A stretch of DNA of 64,000 bases from JAAFHB01 sp942493325 (GTDB lineage: Bacteria; Bacteroidota; Bacteroidia; Bacteroidales; Prolixibacteraceae), in NCBI GenBank assembly GCA_942493325.1, contig OW818689.1, positions 1,984,001 through 2,048,000 of the forward strand, read 5' to 3'. Both the position numbers and the translations under genes were made by a program. Each line of letters opens with the position of its first letter. Position 1 is the stretch's first letter. The notes below the pieces were generated by a model, which was not told the origin of the DNA, did no database searches, and saw only the letters and a program-made list of their open reading frames with translations. Shown one piece after another: positions 37,481 to 46,312 of this stretch.

Positions 37481-37525
37481 AATTACTAACTAAAAGCTCT
37501 TTCTGGAGTTTAAAACAATTTAAAG

Positions 37526-38599
37526 ATGAAGCGAAAAATTGTTTATTTGTATTTATTCCTGTTGATTTCTTTTAATGTAAATGCTCAACAGGCAGAAGCA
37601 CAACAGCAATTGCGAACCGGTATTTCGGTTCATGATCCTGTAATGTTTCAACAGGATAGTCTTTATTATATCTTCTGTACCGGCAATGGGATAGCCAGGT
37701 GGTCATCGAAGGACATGATTAACTGGAAACTGGAAAAGCCTGTATTTGCCTCAGCACCACAATGGGCGAAAGATTCTATTAAAGGATTTAGAGGCAACAG
37801 CTTATGGGCGCCAGATATTTCGTACAATAAAAAAACGAAGCTGTATTACCTGTTTTATTCAGCTTCCGCATTCGGGAAAAATACTTCCTGTATTGGTTTG
37901 GCAACGAATAAAACCCTTCATACCGATGATCCAAACTATTTATGGATCGATCATGGTGTAATTATTCAGTCGATTCCCGGAAAAACAAACTGGAATGCGA
38001 TTGATCCGAACCTGGTTACCGATAAATCAGGAACTCCATGGCTTACATTCGGGTCATTCTGGGATGGATTGAAGATTGTAAAACTCAATAAAGATTGGAT
38101 GAGTGTTGCCGAAGGTCTTGATAACATACCAACTATTGCTTCAAGGAAGAATGATCCTTCGGATAAAACCAATCTTCCTGCGGTCGATAATAATCCGGTT
38201 GATGCTGGTGGAAACGCCATAGAAGCACCTTTTGTTTTTAAGAAATTCGGGTACTTCTATTTGTTCGCATCAATCGATTATTGTTGTAAAGGGGTGAACA
38301 GCACCTATAAAATGATTGTCGGACGCTCGAAAAATGTTCGAGGTCCATATCTTGATAAAGAAGGTTTAGCGATGGCTCAAGGCGGAGGAACAATGCTTCT
38401 GAAAGGTGACAGTTTATGGTATGGCGTAGGTCATAATGCCGTATGTACTTTTAAAGACACTGATTATTTGATATTTCATGGATATGATGCCGGGGATAAT
38501 GGCCGGGCGAAACTGAGAATTGAAAGAATGAAATGGGATAAAGAAAAATGGCCGGTAATCAATGTTGAATATCCTTTTATGGTTAAACCAGGAATCTAA
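37526..38599 (+). CDS. GH43 endo-arabinanase/arabinosidase-like enzyme
   Basis: Exported 357-residue five-bladed beta-propeller. Signal peptide VYLYLFLLISFNVNAQQ. The GH43 triad is visible: base Asp in GISVHDPVMF (about residue 37), pKa-modulating Asp in WNAIDPNLV (about 158) and acid Glu in NAIEAPFVFKK (about 232). LWAPDISYNKKTKLYYLFYS and GPYLDKEGLAM are typical of the arabinan endo-1,5-alpha-L-arabinanase branch, so arabinan backbone cleavage is likely. There is no carbohydrate-binding domain. It would originally have followed GH51 by about 47 bp; the IS now separates them. GH54 begins 31 bp downstream. Confidence 0.9.
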   Translation: MKRKIVYLYLFLLISFNVNAQQAEAQQQLRTGISVHDPVMFQQDSLYYIFCTGNGIARWSSKDMINWKLEKPVFASAPQWAKDSIKGFRGNSLWAPDISYNKKTKLYYLFYSASAFGKNTSCIGLATNKTLHTDDPNYLWIDHGVIIQSIPGKTNWNAIDPNLVTDKSGTPWLTFGSFWDGLKIVKLNKDWMSVAEGLDNIPTIASRKNDPSDKTNLPAVDNNPVDAGGNAIEAPFVFKKFGYFYLFASIDYCCKGVNSTYKMIVGRSKNVRGPYLDKEGLAMAQGGGTMLLKGDSLWYGVGHNAVCTFKDTDYLIFHGYDAGDNGRAKLRIERMKWDKEKWPVINVEYPFMVKPGI

Positions 38600-38630
38600 C
38601 TTATACAATGAATTTAAAACAAATCTAATT

Positions 38631-41600
38631 ATGCAAAAGAAAAGTCGTTTTTTGGTCATTCTTGTTCTGGCGATCATACTACCTGTCGCAATAATGATGA
38701 TGGCAATGTCAAGTGTTGAGCGTGATGTTACTCCGCCCCGACCAGAAGGTCCGTGTGATATCTATACTGCTGCAGGCAACCCGTGTGTGGCTGCCCACAG
38801 TACCACACGTGCATTGTATGCCTCCTACAATGGTCCTTTGTACCAGGTTATGCGTCAATCGGACGGAAAGACCCTGGACATTGGTGTGGTTCAGCCCAGT
38901 GAGGGTGATCCGGGTGGATATGCAAACGCAGCCGCTCAGGACGCATTTTGTGCAAACACATACTGCTGGATTACAATACTCTACGACCAGTCAGGTAAAG
39001 GTAACCACCTCCGTCAGGCACCCCGTGGTGGCACAGGCGCCCCCACAGCAATGGGTGGTTTTAACAGCCTGCCGATCGCGGATATGGCACCAATTACAAT
39101 CCTTGGCCACAAAGCCTACGGCATCTTTATTGAGCCGGGCATGGGCCTTCGCCTGAATGATACAAAGGGCATAGCCGTCGACGATCAGGCAGAGGGACAG
39201 TACTGGGTCATAAACGGTCTTCACTACAACAACGGCTGCTGCTTCGACTACGGTAATGCAGAGACCGACAGTCGTGACGACGGCGATGGTACGATGGAAA
39301 CCACATACTACGGTAACGCGAATGCCTGGTATTACGGACAAGCCCCCGGCCCATGGATTATGACCGATCAGGAGAACAACCTGGTGGGTGGGGTCAATCC
39401 GAATCCAAACGATAAGTACCTCCCAAACCTGCCAAGCATTACCTGGCGCTTCGTGACCGCAACTGCTGACGGCGAACCTCACCACTGGAGATCTATGGGC
39501 GGTGACGCTCAGCAAGGTGATCTGCAAGTTATGTTCGACGGAACCCGCATTATCAATGACAGAAACAGCTATGATCCGATGCGCAAGCAGGGAGCTATTC
39601 TTCTGGGCAACGGTGGCGACAACAGCAATGCTTCGCAAGGTACTTTCTATGAAGGCGCAATGACAGCCCCCGGCACTTTCCCAACAAAGGAAACCAACCA
39701 GAAGATTCAGGCCAATGTCATAGCTGCCAGATACGACGTACAGCGTCTGAGCCTGGCACCGGCAAACGCAACCGACACACCTCCGGGACTCCAGACATTC
39801 TCACCAAAGTCTTCTCAAAACACTACCGTGACGTTTACAAATACTACCGCGTCGCCCGTGAATGACCTCACCCTGAGTATTTCCGTACCCAAGGGGTGGA
39901 AATCGGTGGTTATCAACTCCAAAGAAAATTCGAAGAAGTTTGCCGATCCGATCGCACCACATGCCAGCATAAGTGCTACTTTCGTTGTGACCTCAGGACC
40001 AGAGTCCTTTAACGGCGATTTGGTTGGAAAAGCCTCATGGAAAAACCCAACGTCCAGTCAGCCACAATCAGAGACAATAGCTGAAAAAGTACGCAACGTA
40101 AGCCCAATCAAGATTAACGAATTTCGTATTTCTGCCGGTTCTCCTGACAACATTACAAATTCATTCATAGAACTTTATAACGCTGGAAATTCTACCTTAG
40201 ATATCTCCAACTGGACTTTGACTCAACACAGAACCCAGTTACCTGTTTTTTCAAGTATTAAGATTCCGGCAGGGACGAAAATTGCTGCACACGGTTTCTA
40301 TCTGCTGGGTCTGTCAAATTCGGGGCTTGTAGTTCCCGCGAAAAAGGGTGAGTCCACACTTTATGTAAGGAGTACGACGGGCATGTCAGCTGGCGATGAA
40401 ATTGAAATAAACAGTGGTTCCGATAAGGAAATATGCAAAATTGCGGCCATAGGTACTGTTGCAGGCCCGGGAGTACCTGCAGCCACAACTGGTTTCGGTG
40501 GAGGCCGTCAAGGCGAACCCGGAAACCCTACAACGCTATGGCAACCTCTCCCTGACGGGCCGGTTATTACAATCCCCGCCGGATCCACCAGTGTACCTGT
40601 TGCCAGCATTTCAGGCTTTGAAGTCGGCCAGAAGATGGCTATCGGTTATGGCGCCAAATACCCAATTGCTTTGAACACGATTGAAAAGTACGAAGTGGTC
40701 ACTGTCACCGAAGTCGGTAAGCCGGGTACACAGGCCTGGTTGTCGGCAGATGCAAAACCCGGTGACAAAAACATCAAGGTTTCGTCAGTTGCCAACATTT
40801 CAGCAGGTGACAAAATCAGATTGGACATTGACAGCGAAGGACATGGGATCGAGACCGTCACAGTGACACGAGTCGGCACGCAGTCCGTCCGTAACACTTT
40901 CCGCGGTCCCTTAACAGCTACAGAGGATGCTGGTACCGGACTTGACCTTGCAGAACCGCTGAAGTTCAATCATGCGTCAAACATGCCTTTCAGTGCTTGG
41001 GGAACGGGGATCAGCTTCACCCCGGCGACTGCCTTCGCTCACTCGAGTAACGAACCCGTCCTTCCACTTGGAACCGGCATCATCCTTGACAAACCCCTGA
41101 CCAAAGACCACCCGATCGATGCGATTGTACATGACCAAAAGGTCACCACCGCGGGTTACCAGGGTACTCCGGTTCCCAACCAGTTGTTCGGAGGCCCGGC
41201 CCTTTCTTCTATGGCAGGTAATATGGTGCTGCGTGACATTGCTGGAAATGTTGTTGACGGTCTCAATTATGGCGGAATCGTCGATCCATGGATAGCCGAG
41301 GGTTACCAGGCTATTTCCGGAGCGGGGGAGTTCGGTAACTTCGTACCTTCACCCGGAATGGGCAGAGGTTTCAGAGGGGGGAATTCAGCTCCCACCAGCC
41401 AGCCTGACAGGAGCTCAGGTCGCTACCCTGATGGTGCCGACAGCGACAACCATCGCCGCGATTTCCAGGTGCAGAGCACGCTCAACTTTTTAACCGCATC
41501 ACCAACCGGTTCAAACAATATTAAAGTCTCCAGTGTGGCTGACTTTAGCACTGGTCAGAAGGTTATCATCGGGACAGGCACAAACAGTGAGACCGCTGTT

Positions 41601-41981
41601 ATCAAGACTATTGGTACAACCGGGGGCACCACTGTGGGAACCGCCACGGTTATGGGTGCAACCGTAATACCTGTAGCCAGCACGGCAGGCTTTGCCGCCG
41701 GCCAGACCATCACCATTGACAACGGCGCGAACAGTGAGACAATAGTTGTCGTCTCCGTTACTGGCGGCGGTAGAAGTGGCCAGGGTGGTCCAGGTGGCCA
41801 GGGTGGCGCTTCCATCACCGTCTCTGCACCGCTCACCTTTGCACATGCAGTTGGAGCTCAGGTTGCCGGTACCGGCATCACCTTTACTACACCATTAACC
41901 AAGGCTCATGAGATCGGTGCTCAGGTTACCAGTAACCTCCCCACACCAGGTGCGCCCAATCAATATACCAGAAAACCTTAA
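38631..41981 (+). CDS. GH54 alpha-L-arabinofuranosidase with split lamin-tail domain and beta repeats
   Basis: A 1,116-residue exported protein. The start is ATG 38631, before a hydrophobic signal/anchor (FLVILVLAIILPVAIMMMAM). Residues about 33-370 are a GH54 catalytic domain: GPCDIYTAAGNPCVAAHSTT, RALYASYNGPLYQV, and GCCFDYGNAETDS with the vicinal Cys pair and the Glu equivalent to the nucleophile of fungal AbfB. HWRSMGGDA probably supplies the Asp acid/base. An NPCBM-type domain (about 383-466) and a lamin-tail domain follow. The latter (from about 493) is interrupted at about 565 and resumes at about 850-945. The interruption and the C-terminus carry five about 36-residue modules of the pattern GxxxIxVxSxxxFxxGQxIxI. 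It is more G+C-rich than its neighbours, which suggests transfer. It has no fungal AbfB arabinose-binding module. Confidence 0.88.
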   Translation: MQKKSRFLVILVLAIILPVAIMMMAMSSVERDVTPPRPEGPCDIYTAAGNPCVAAHSTTRALYASYNGPLYQVMRQSDGKTLDIGVVQPSEGDPGGYANAAAQDAFCANTYCWITILYDQSGKGNHLRQAPRGGTGAPTAMGGFNSLPIADMAPITILGHKAYGIFIEPGMGLRLNDTKGIAVDDQAEGQYWVINGLHYNNGCCFDYGNAETDSRDDGDGTMETTYYGNANAWYYGQAPGPWIMTDQENNLVGGVNPNPNDKYLPNLPSITWRFVTATADGEPHHWRSMGGDAQQGDLQVMFDGTRIINDRNSYDPMRKQGAILLGNGGDNSNASQGTFYEGAMTAPGTFPTKETNQKIQANVIAARYDVQRLSLAPANATDTPPGLQTFSPKSSQNTTVTFTNTTASPVNDLTLSISVPKGWKSVVINSKENSKKFADPIAPHASISATFVVTSGPESFNGDLVGKASWKNPTSSQPQSETIAEKVRNVSPIKINEFRISAGSPDNITNSFIELYNAGNSTLDISNWTLTQHRTQLPVFSSIKIPAGTKIAAHGFYLLGLSNSGLVVPAKKGESTLYVRSTTGMSAGDEIEINSGSDKEICKIAAIGTVAGPGVPAATTGFGGGRQGEPGNPTTLWQPLPDGPVITIPAGSTSVPVASISGFEVGQKMAIGYGAKYPIALNTIEKYEVVTVTEVGKPGTQAWLSADAKPGDKNIKVSSVANISAGDKIRLDIDSEGHGIETVTVTRVGTQSVRNTFRGPLTATEDAGTGLDLAEPLKFNHASNMPFSAWGTGISFTPATAFAHSSNEPVLPLGTGIILDKPLTKDHPIDAIVHDQKVTTAGYQGTPVPNQLFGGPALSSMAGNMVLRDIAGNVVDGLNYGGIVDPWIAEGYQAISGAGEFGNFVPSPGMGRGFRGGNSAPTSQPDRSSGRYPDGADSDNHRRDFQVQSTLNFLTASPTGSNNIKVSSVADFSTGQKVIIGTGTNSETAVIKTIGTTGGTTVGTATVMGATVIPVASTAGFAAGQTITIDNGANSETIVVVSVTGGGRSGQGGPGGQGGASITVSAPLTFAHAVGAQVAGTGITFTTPLTKAHEIGAQVTSNLPTPGAPNQYTRKP

Positions 41982-42108
41982 TCAAGACATCATCAGGGTT
42001 TTGTTAATATGTGAACATTTTTTTACTTTCGTCTGTCATTCTTTTCAGTCAGTCTGACCAAAATTAAAGAATTCCGATAACCTGTAATCGCAAGTATACC
42101 AGACACCT

Positions 42109-43644
42109 ATGAGATATTTGTTATTTGTTTTACTGCTGGTCTGCTTTCAGACGATTGAAGCACGTCCCTCAAAAATCGGATTATGGTCGATATTTGAGCG
42201 GGAACTGATCATCGAAAACAACTTTACCAATCCCTTTACTCAAACGGAATTAAAAATTGAGTTCGAACGGCCTGATCAAACCAAACTCATTATCCGGGGA
42301 TTTTTTAACGGTGGAAGTTCCTGGAAATTCAGGGTAATGCCCGATCAGACCGGGAAATGGAAATATGTTGCAGCATTCACCCACGATGTGGGGAAAAAAT
42401 TCCGGGGCACCTTTGAGTGTATCCCTTCCGACATACCTGGACTGATTTCGGCTGATGAGACCAACCCTGCCTGGTTTGGATTTAAAGGCGGTAAACATAA
42501 GTTAATCCGGAGTTTTCATACGGGCGACCGATTTTTTGCAGCGAACTGGCCCGATCGTGACCGGAACGAATTTCTCGACTGGCTGATTGAAAATAAATAC
42601 AATATGTTATCAGTGGCCAGTCACTTGCTCAACCGGAATGATGTGAACCGCGGAAAGGGATGGAACACGCCTAACCTCTGGAATTTTGAAAAGCAGCAGC
42701 CGAATCCCGAAGAATACACCAAAATGGAACGAATACTTGATGAGCTGGCAGCCCGCAAAATTTGTGTATTTCCCTTTGCCGGATTTTTAGGTCAGAAATC
42801 AAACCATCCAACCGACAGTGTCAGTCAGTCACTATATATCAGTTACACGATTTCGCGACTCGGTGCCTACTGGAATACCCTCTACAATGTGGCAGGACCT
42901 GAACCGCTCTATTCGAAAGTGAATCAGTTTACACATGAAAAGGTTGATCAACTGGGAAAAATGATCGCTGATCAAAACACCCAGGGACATCTGCTTTCAG
43001 TTCATAATGAAAAGAACCATAATCCACTGCGTGATGCGCAATGGGCTACTTACCAGTGTCTCCAGGGACCAACGACACTTGACACCGATGCACTTTATCA
43101 GGGATTGATGGCTCGAAGGAAACTAAACCAACCGCTGCTGGCACAGGAAGTACTCTGGTATGGAAATATTTATCAGCAGACATACAATGACGAACAACTG
43201 CGAAAGAATGCATTTACAATTATGATGGCAGGTGCTGCACTGAACTTTGCCGACAATGCCGGAACCAGCTCAACAGGTTTTACCGGAACACTTAAGCTGG
43301 ATGAAAGACACCAGGATAAACATGAAATCATTAAAAAAGTCTGGGATTTCTTCGAATCCATCCCGTTCTATGAGCTGACCCCTTCCCCACTGCGGTCCAC
43401 TACAGGTTACACGCTGGCCAATCAGGGCAAAACCTATCTCACCTATCTTCCCAATGGGGGCGAAGTTTCTGTTAACACGAAACCAGGCTACTATTCAGGA
43501 ACATGGATTAAAGGGACTGATACTTCGGTTAGAATTAATACAGGTCCGACAGATGGAAGAAACCTCCGGGCTCCTTCGGATGAAGATTGGTTGTTATATT
43601 TGCAGGCCGGCAAGGCTGAACAACCCGGTAAACGATCAAAATAA
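42109..43644 (+). CDS. DUF5060-domain putative glycoside hydrolase
   Basis: Exported 511-residue protein with signal peptide (LLFVLLLVCFQTIEARP). An N-terminal beta-sandwich of DUF5060 type (IGLWSIFERELIIENNFTNP, then RVMPDQTGKWKYVAAFTHDV) precedes a (beta/alpha)8-like region (about residues 130-420), as in DUF4038/GH140-related enzymes. Candidate catalytic acids are in VHNEKNHNPLRDAQ and LAQEVLWYGNIY. A short C-terminal beta domain follows. Related enzymes attack arabinogalactan or pectic side chains, which fits the arabinose-focused locus, but activity is unproven. Gap to GH54 is 127 bp and to GH3 is 23 bp. Confidence 0.72.
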   Translation: MRYLLFVLLLVCFQTIEARPSKIGLWSIFERELIIENNFTNPFTQTELKIEFERPDQTKLIIRGFFNGGSSWKFRVMPDQTGKWKYVAAFTHDVGKKFRGTFECIPSDIPGLISADETNPAWFGFKGGKHKLIRSFHTGDRFFAANWPDRDRNEFLDWLIENKYNMLSVASHLLNRNDVNRGKGWNTPNLWNFEKQQPNPEEYTKMERILDELAARKICVFPFAGFLGQKSNHPTDSVSQSLYISYTISRLGAYWNTLYNVAGPEPLYSKVNQFTHEKVDQLGKMIADQNTQGHLLSVHNEKNHNPLRDAQWATYQCLQGPTTLDTDALYQGLMARRKLNQPLLAQEVLWYGNIYQQTYNDEQLRKNAFTIMMAGAALNFADNAGTSSTGFTGTLKLDERHQDKHEIIKKVWDFFESIPFYELTPSPLRSTTGYTLANQGKTYLTYLPNGGEVSVNTKPGYYSGTWIKGTDTSVRINTGPTDGRNLRAPSDEDWLLYLQAGKAEQPGKRSK

Positions 43645-43667
43645 GTTTGAACATAAATATTAATAAA

Positions 43668-46271
43668 ATGAAATTAAATTTTCTGGCTGTTGCCATTTTG
43701 TTATCGATCAGTAATGCTTTTGGTCAGAATAAAGTTGTTTTACCTTACCAAAATCCGCAATTATCGGTCGATGTCAGAGTTGATGATATTGTATCGCGGA
43801 TGACGATACAGGAAAAGGTGTCCCAGCTTTTTAACCATGCCATGCCAATCGACCGTTTGGGAGTACCAGCCTATGACTGGTGGAATGAATGTCTGCACGG
43901 CGTAGCCCGGGCCGGGAAAGCCACCGTTTTTCCCCAGGCGATTGGCCTTGCTGCCACCTTCGATCAGGACCTGATGTTTCGCGTGGCCGATGCAATCAGC
44001 GATGAAGCGAGGGCTAAACATCACTATTTTGCCGCCAATAATGTCCGGAGTATTTATACCGGTCTTACCTTCTGGACACCTAACATCAATATTTTCAGGG
44101 ATCCGCGTTGGGGACGCGGACAAGAAACTTACGGTGAAGATCCTTATCTGACAGGACGCATGGCTGTCAGTTTTATTAAAGGGCTCCAGGGCAGCGACCC
44201 GAAATACCTCAAAACTGTAGCTACTGCAAAGCATTATGCGGTACACAGCGGACCGGAATTTACCCGCCATACGGACAATATTTTTGTCAACGACCGCGAT
44301 CTGTACGACACCTATCTTCCTGCATTCAAGGCAGTGGTCAGGGATGCCAATGTCCAGTCGGTGATGTGCGCTTATAACCGCTTCCGCGATCAGCCCTGCT
44401 GCGGAAACGATATATTGCTGAGCAACATCCTGCGTAATCGCTTTGGATTCAACGGGTATGTCGTATCAGACTGTGGCGCGATCAGCGATTTCTACACGAA
44501 AACTGCCCATCACATCGTCCCCACCTCCTCACAGGCATGGGGATTGTCATTATCTGCAGGAACGGACCTGAACTGCGAACAGAGTCGCAGCTTCCTGGTA
44601 AACAACCTCGATTCAGTAATCCGGATGGGAATGATCAACGAAAGCGACATCAATACTTCGGTCAGAAGGTTGTTTAAAGCCCGTTTTATGCTTGGAATGT
44701 TCGATCCGGAGGACCAGGTAGCCTATACCAAAATTCCATTCACGGTTGTAGGATCCGAAAAACACCTGAAAATTTCGCAGGAAGCTGCCGAAAAATCATT
44801 GGTGTTGCTAAAAAACACAGGTATTCTTCCGCTCAAAAATGTGAAGAAAATTGCCCTTATCGGACCAAATGCCAACAACTTCGCGATTCTTATCGGTAAT
44901 TACAACGGCGAGCCTATCCGCCCTGTGACCCCGCTAAAGGCGCTTCGTGAAAAGCTCGGCGCTAAAAACGTATTATATACTCCGGGCTGCGCAATTGTTC
45001 CGGGAGTTTATACAGATCAACAGATTGTGGATGCGGCGAATCTTTTTCATGATGAGAAAGGAAGGTTAAAACCAGGATTAAAAGCGGAGTATTTTGCCAA
45101 TACGAAATTTGAAGGCATCCCTAAAATCACCCGTATTGATCCAAAAATTGATTTCTACTGGATGAAGTCGCCTGTGAATAACGTGGTTGAAGAACAGTTC
45201 TCCGTTCGCTGGAGCGGAGTGTTGGTTCCTAAAGTCACAGGCACCTACCAGTTCGGCGGAAATGTAAAGCTTAAAATTGACAATAAAGCTGCAGACAATA
45301 AGGGTGTTGCGCTTGAAAAGGGTAAAAAATATGTTATTACCGCTGAACTGCGTGTTGCTCCTTCGGCCTACGCCAACAGCATTGAACCATCAGCAACTTT
45401 ATCATGGGCTGAAATCAGCCGCGATTATCACAAGGAAGCACTCGAAGCTGCCGCCGAAGCCGATGTAGTAATCTTTTGCGGAGGTATTTCAGCCGAACTC
45501 GAAGGAGAAGAGATGCCATTGGTAATCGATGGTTTCTCGCATGGCGACCGTACCCACATTAATCTGCCTGAAATCCAGGAAAATTTATTAAAAGATCTGC
45601 ATAAAACGGGCAAACCCGTTGTATTTGTAAATTTCAGCGGAAGCGCCATGGCGATGAATTGGGAAGATCAGAATCTGCCGGCCATTGTTCAGGCGTTCTA
45701 TCCCGGCGAAACAACAGGTACTGCCCTGACCCGTTTATTATTCGGTGAATTTAATCCGTCGGGAAGACTACCTGTGACATTCTACAAATCAGAAAAAGAT
45801 ATTCCCGATTTTTCGAACTACGATATGCAGGGACGCACCTACCGCTATTTCAAAGGAACTCCGCTTTATCCGTTTGGCTATGGATTAAGCTATACCACCT
45901 TCGGATACAGCAATTTAAAGGCCAGCGATACTTCCGGAACACAAAATTCACTCAAAGTTTCTGTGGATGTGAAAAATACAGGATCTGTTGACGGAGAGGA
46001 AGTTGTTCAGATCTATGTTTCGAACAAAACGGTGAATGCAGATCTTCCTCTTGTTGCGTTAAAAGGATTTCAGCGGATCATTCTTAAAAAGGGGGAACAA
46101 AAAACAGTCACGTTTAAACTGACTCCTGAAGACTTTTCGGTGACAAACAGTGACGCATTGCAGGTGGTAACAGCCGGAACCTTCGAAATTGCAGTTGGCG
46201 GCGGAGTTCCCGGAAAAAATGCGGTGATCAAATCAATTAAACTGACAGGAGAACCCAAAATAATAGAATAG
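43668..46271 (+). CDS. GH3 glycosidase with PA14 domain
   Basis: An 867-residue exported enzyme from ATG 43668 (MKLNFLAVAILLSISNAFGQ); a TTG frame start at 43647 is rejected. The N-terminal barrel has YDWWNECLHGVARAG and KTVATAKHYAVHSGPE, and the nucleophile Asp lies in YVVSDCGAISDF (about residue 267). A PA14 domain (about 467-584, GLKAEYFANTKFEGIPK) is inserted in the alpha/beta-sandwich domain, and a fibronectin-III-like C-terminus (DVKNTGSVDGEEVVQIYV) ends the protein. The sequence resembles xylan 1,4-beta-xylosidase/arabinofuranosidase-type GH3 enzymes. It probably finishes oligosaccharides released by the upstream enzymes. Confidence 0.92.
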   Translation: MKLNFLAVAILLSISNAFGQNKVVLPYQNPQLSVDVRVDDIVSRMTIQEKVSQLFNHAMPIDRLGVPAYDWWNECLHGVARAGKATVFPQAIGLAATFDQDLMFRVADAISDEARAKHHYFAANNVRSIYTGLTFWTPNINIFRDPRWGRGQETYGEDPYLTGRMAVSFIKGLQGSDPKYLKTVATAKHYAVHSGPEFTRHTDNIFVNDRDLYDTYLPAFKAVVRDANVQSVMCAYNRFRDQPCCGNDILLSNILRNRFGFNGYVVSDCGAISDFYTKTAHHIVPTSSQAWGLSLSAGTDLNCEQSRSFLVNNLDSVIRMGMINESDINTSVRRLFKARFMLGMFDPEDQVAYTKIPFTVVGSEKHLKISQEAAEKSLVLLKNTGILPLKNVKKIALIGPNANNFAILIGNYNGEPIRPVTPLKALREKLGAKNVLYTPGCAIVPGVYTDQQIVDAANLFHDEKGRLKPGLKAEYFANTKFEGIPKITRIDPKIDFYWMKSPVNNVVEEQFSVRWSGVLVPKVTGTYQFGGNVKLKIDNKAADNKGVALEKGKKYVITAELRVAPSAYANSIEPSATLSWAEISRDYHKEALEAAAEADVVIFCGGISAELEGEEMPLVIDGFSHGDRTHINLPEIQENLLKDLHKTGKPVVFVNFSGSAMAMNWEDQNLPAIVQAFYPGETTGTALTRLLFGEFNPSGRLPVTFYKSEKDIPDFSNYDMQGRTYRYFKGTPLYPFGYGLSYTTFGYSNLKASDTSGTQNSLKVSVDVKNTGSVDGEEVVQIYVSNKTVNADLPLVALKGFQRIILKKGEQKTVTFKLTPEDFSVTNSDALQVVTAGTFEIAVGGGVPGKNAVIKSIKLTGEPKIIE

Positions 46272-46312
46272 AACTTCAATCAGCGAGGTGGAATTTTACA
46301 GAATTTTATAGA

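Noticed and set aside
38991..39638. 215-codon open frame antisense to the GH54 gene
   Set aside because: It mirrors a strongly supported domain, has a Val/Cys-rich composition typical of a shadow frame and no family resemblance.
43761..44270. 169-codon minus-strand frame inside GH3
   Set aside because: Fully inside a conserved GH3 domain and without its own signals.
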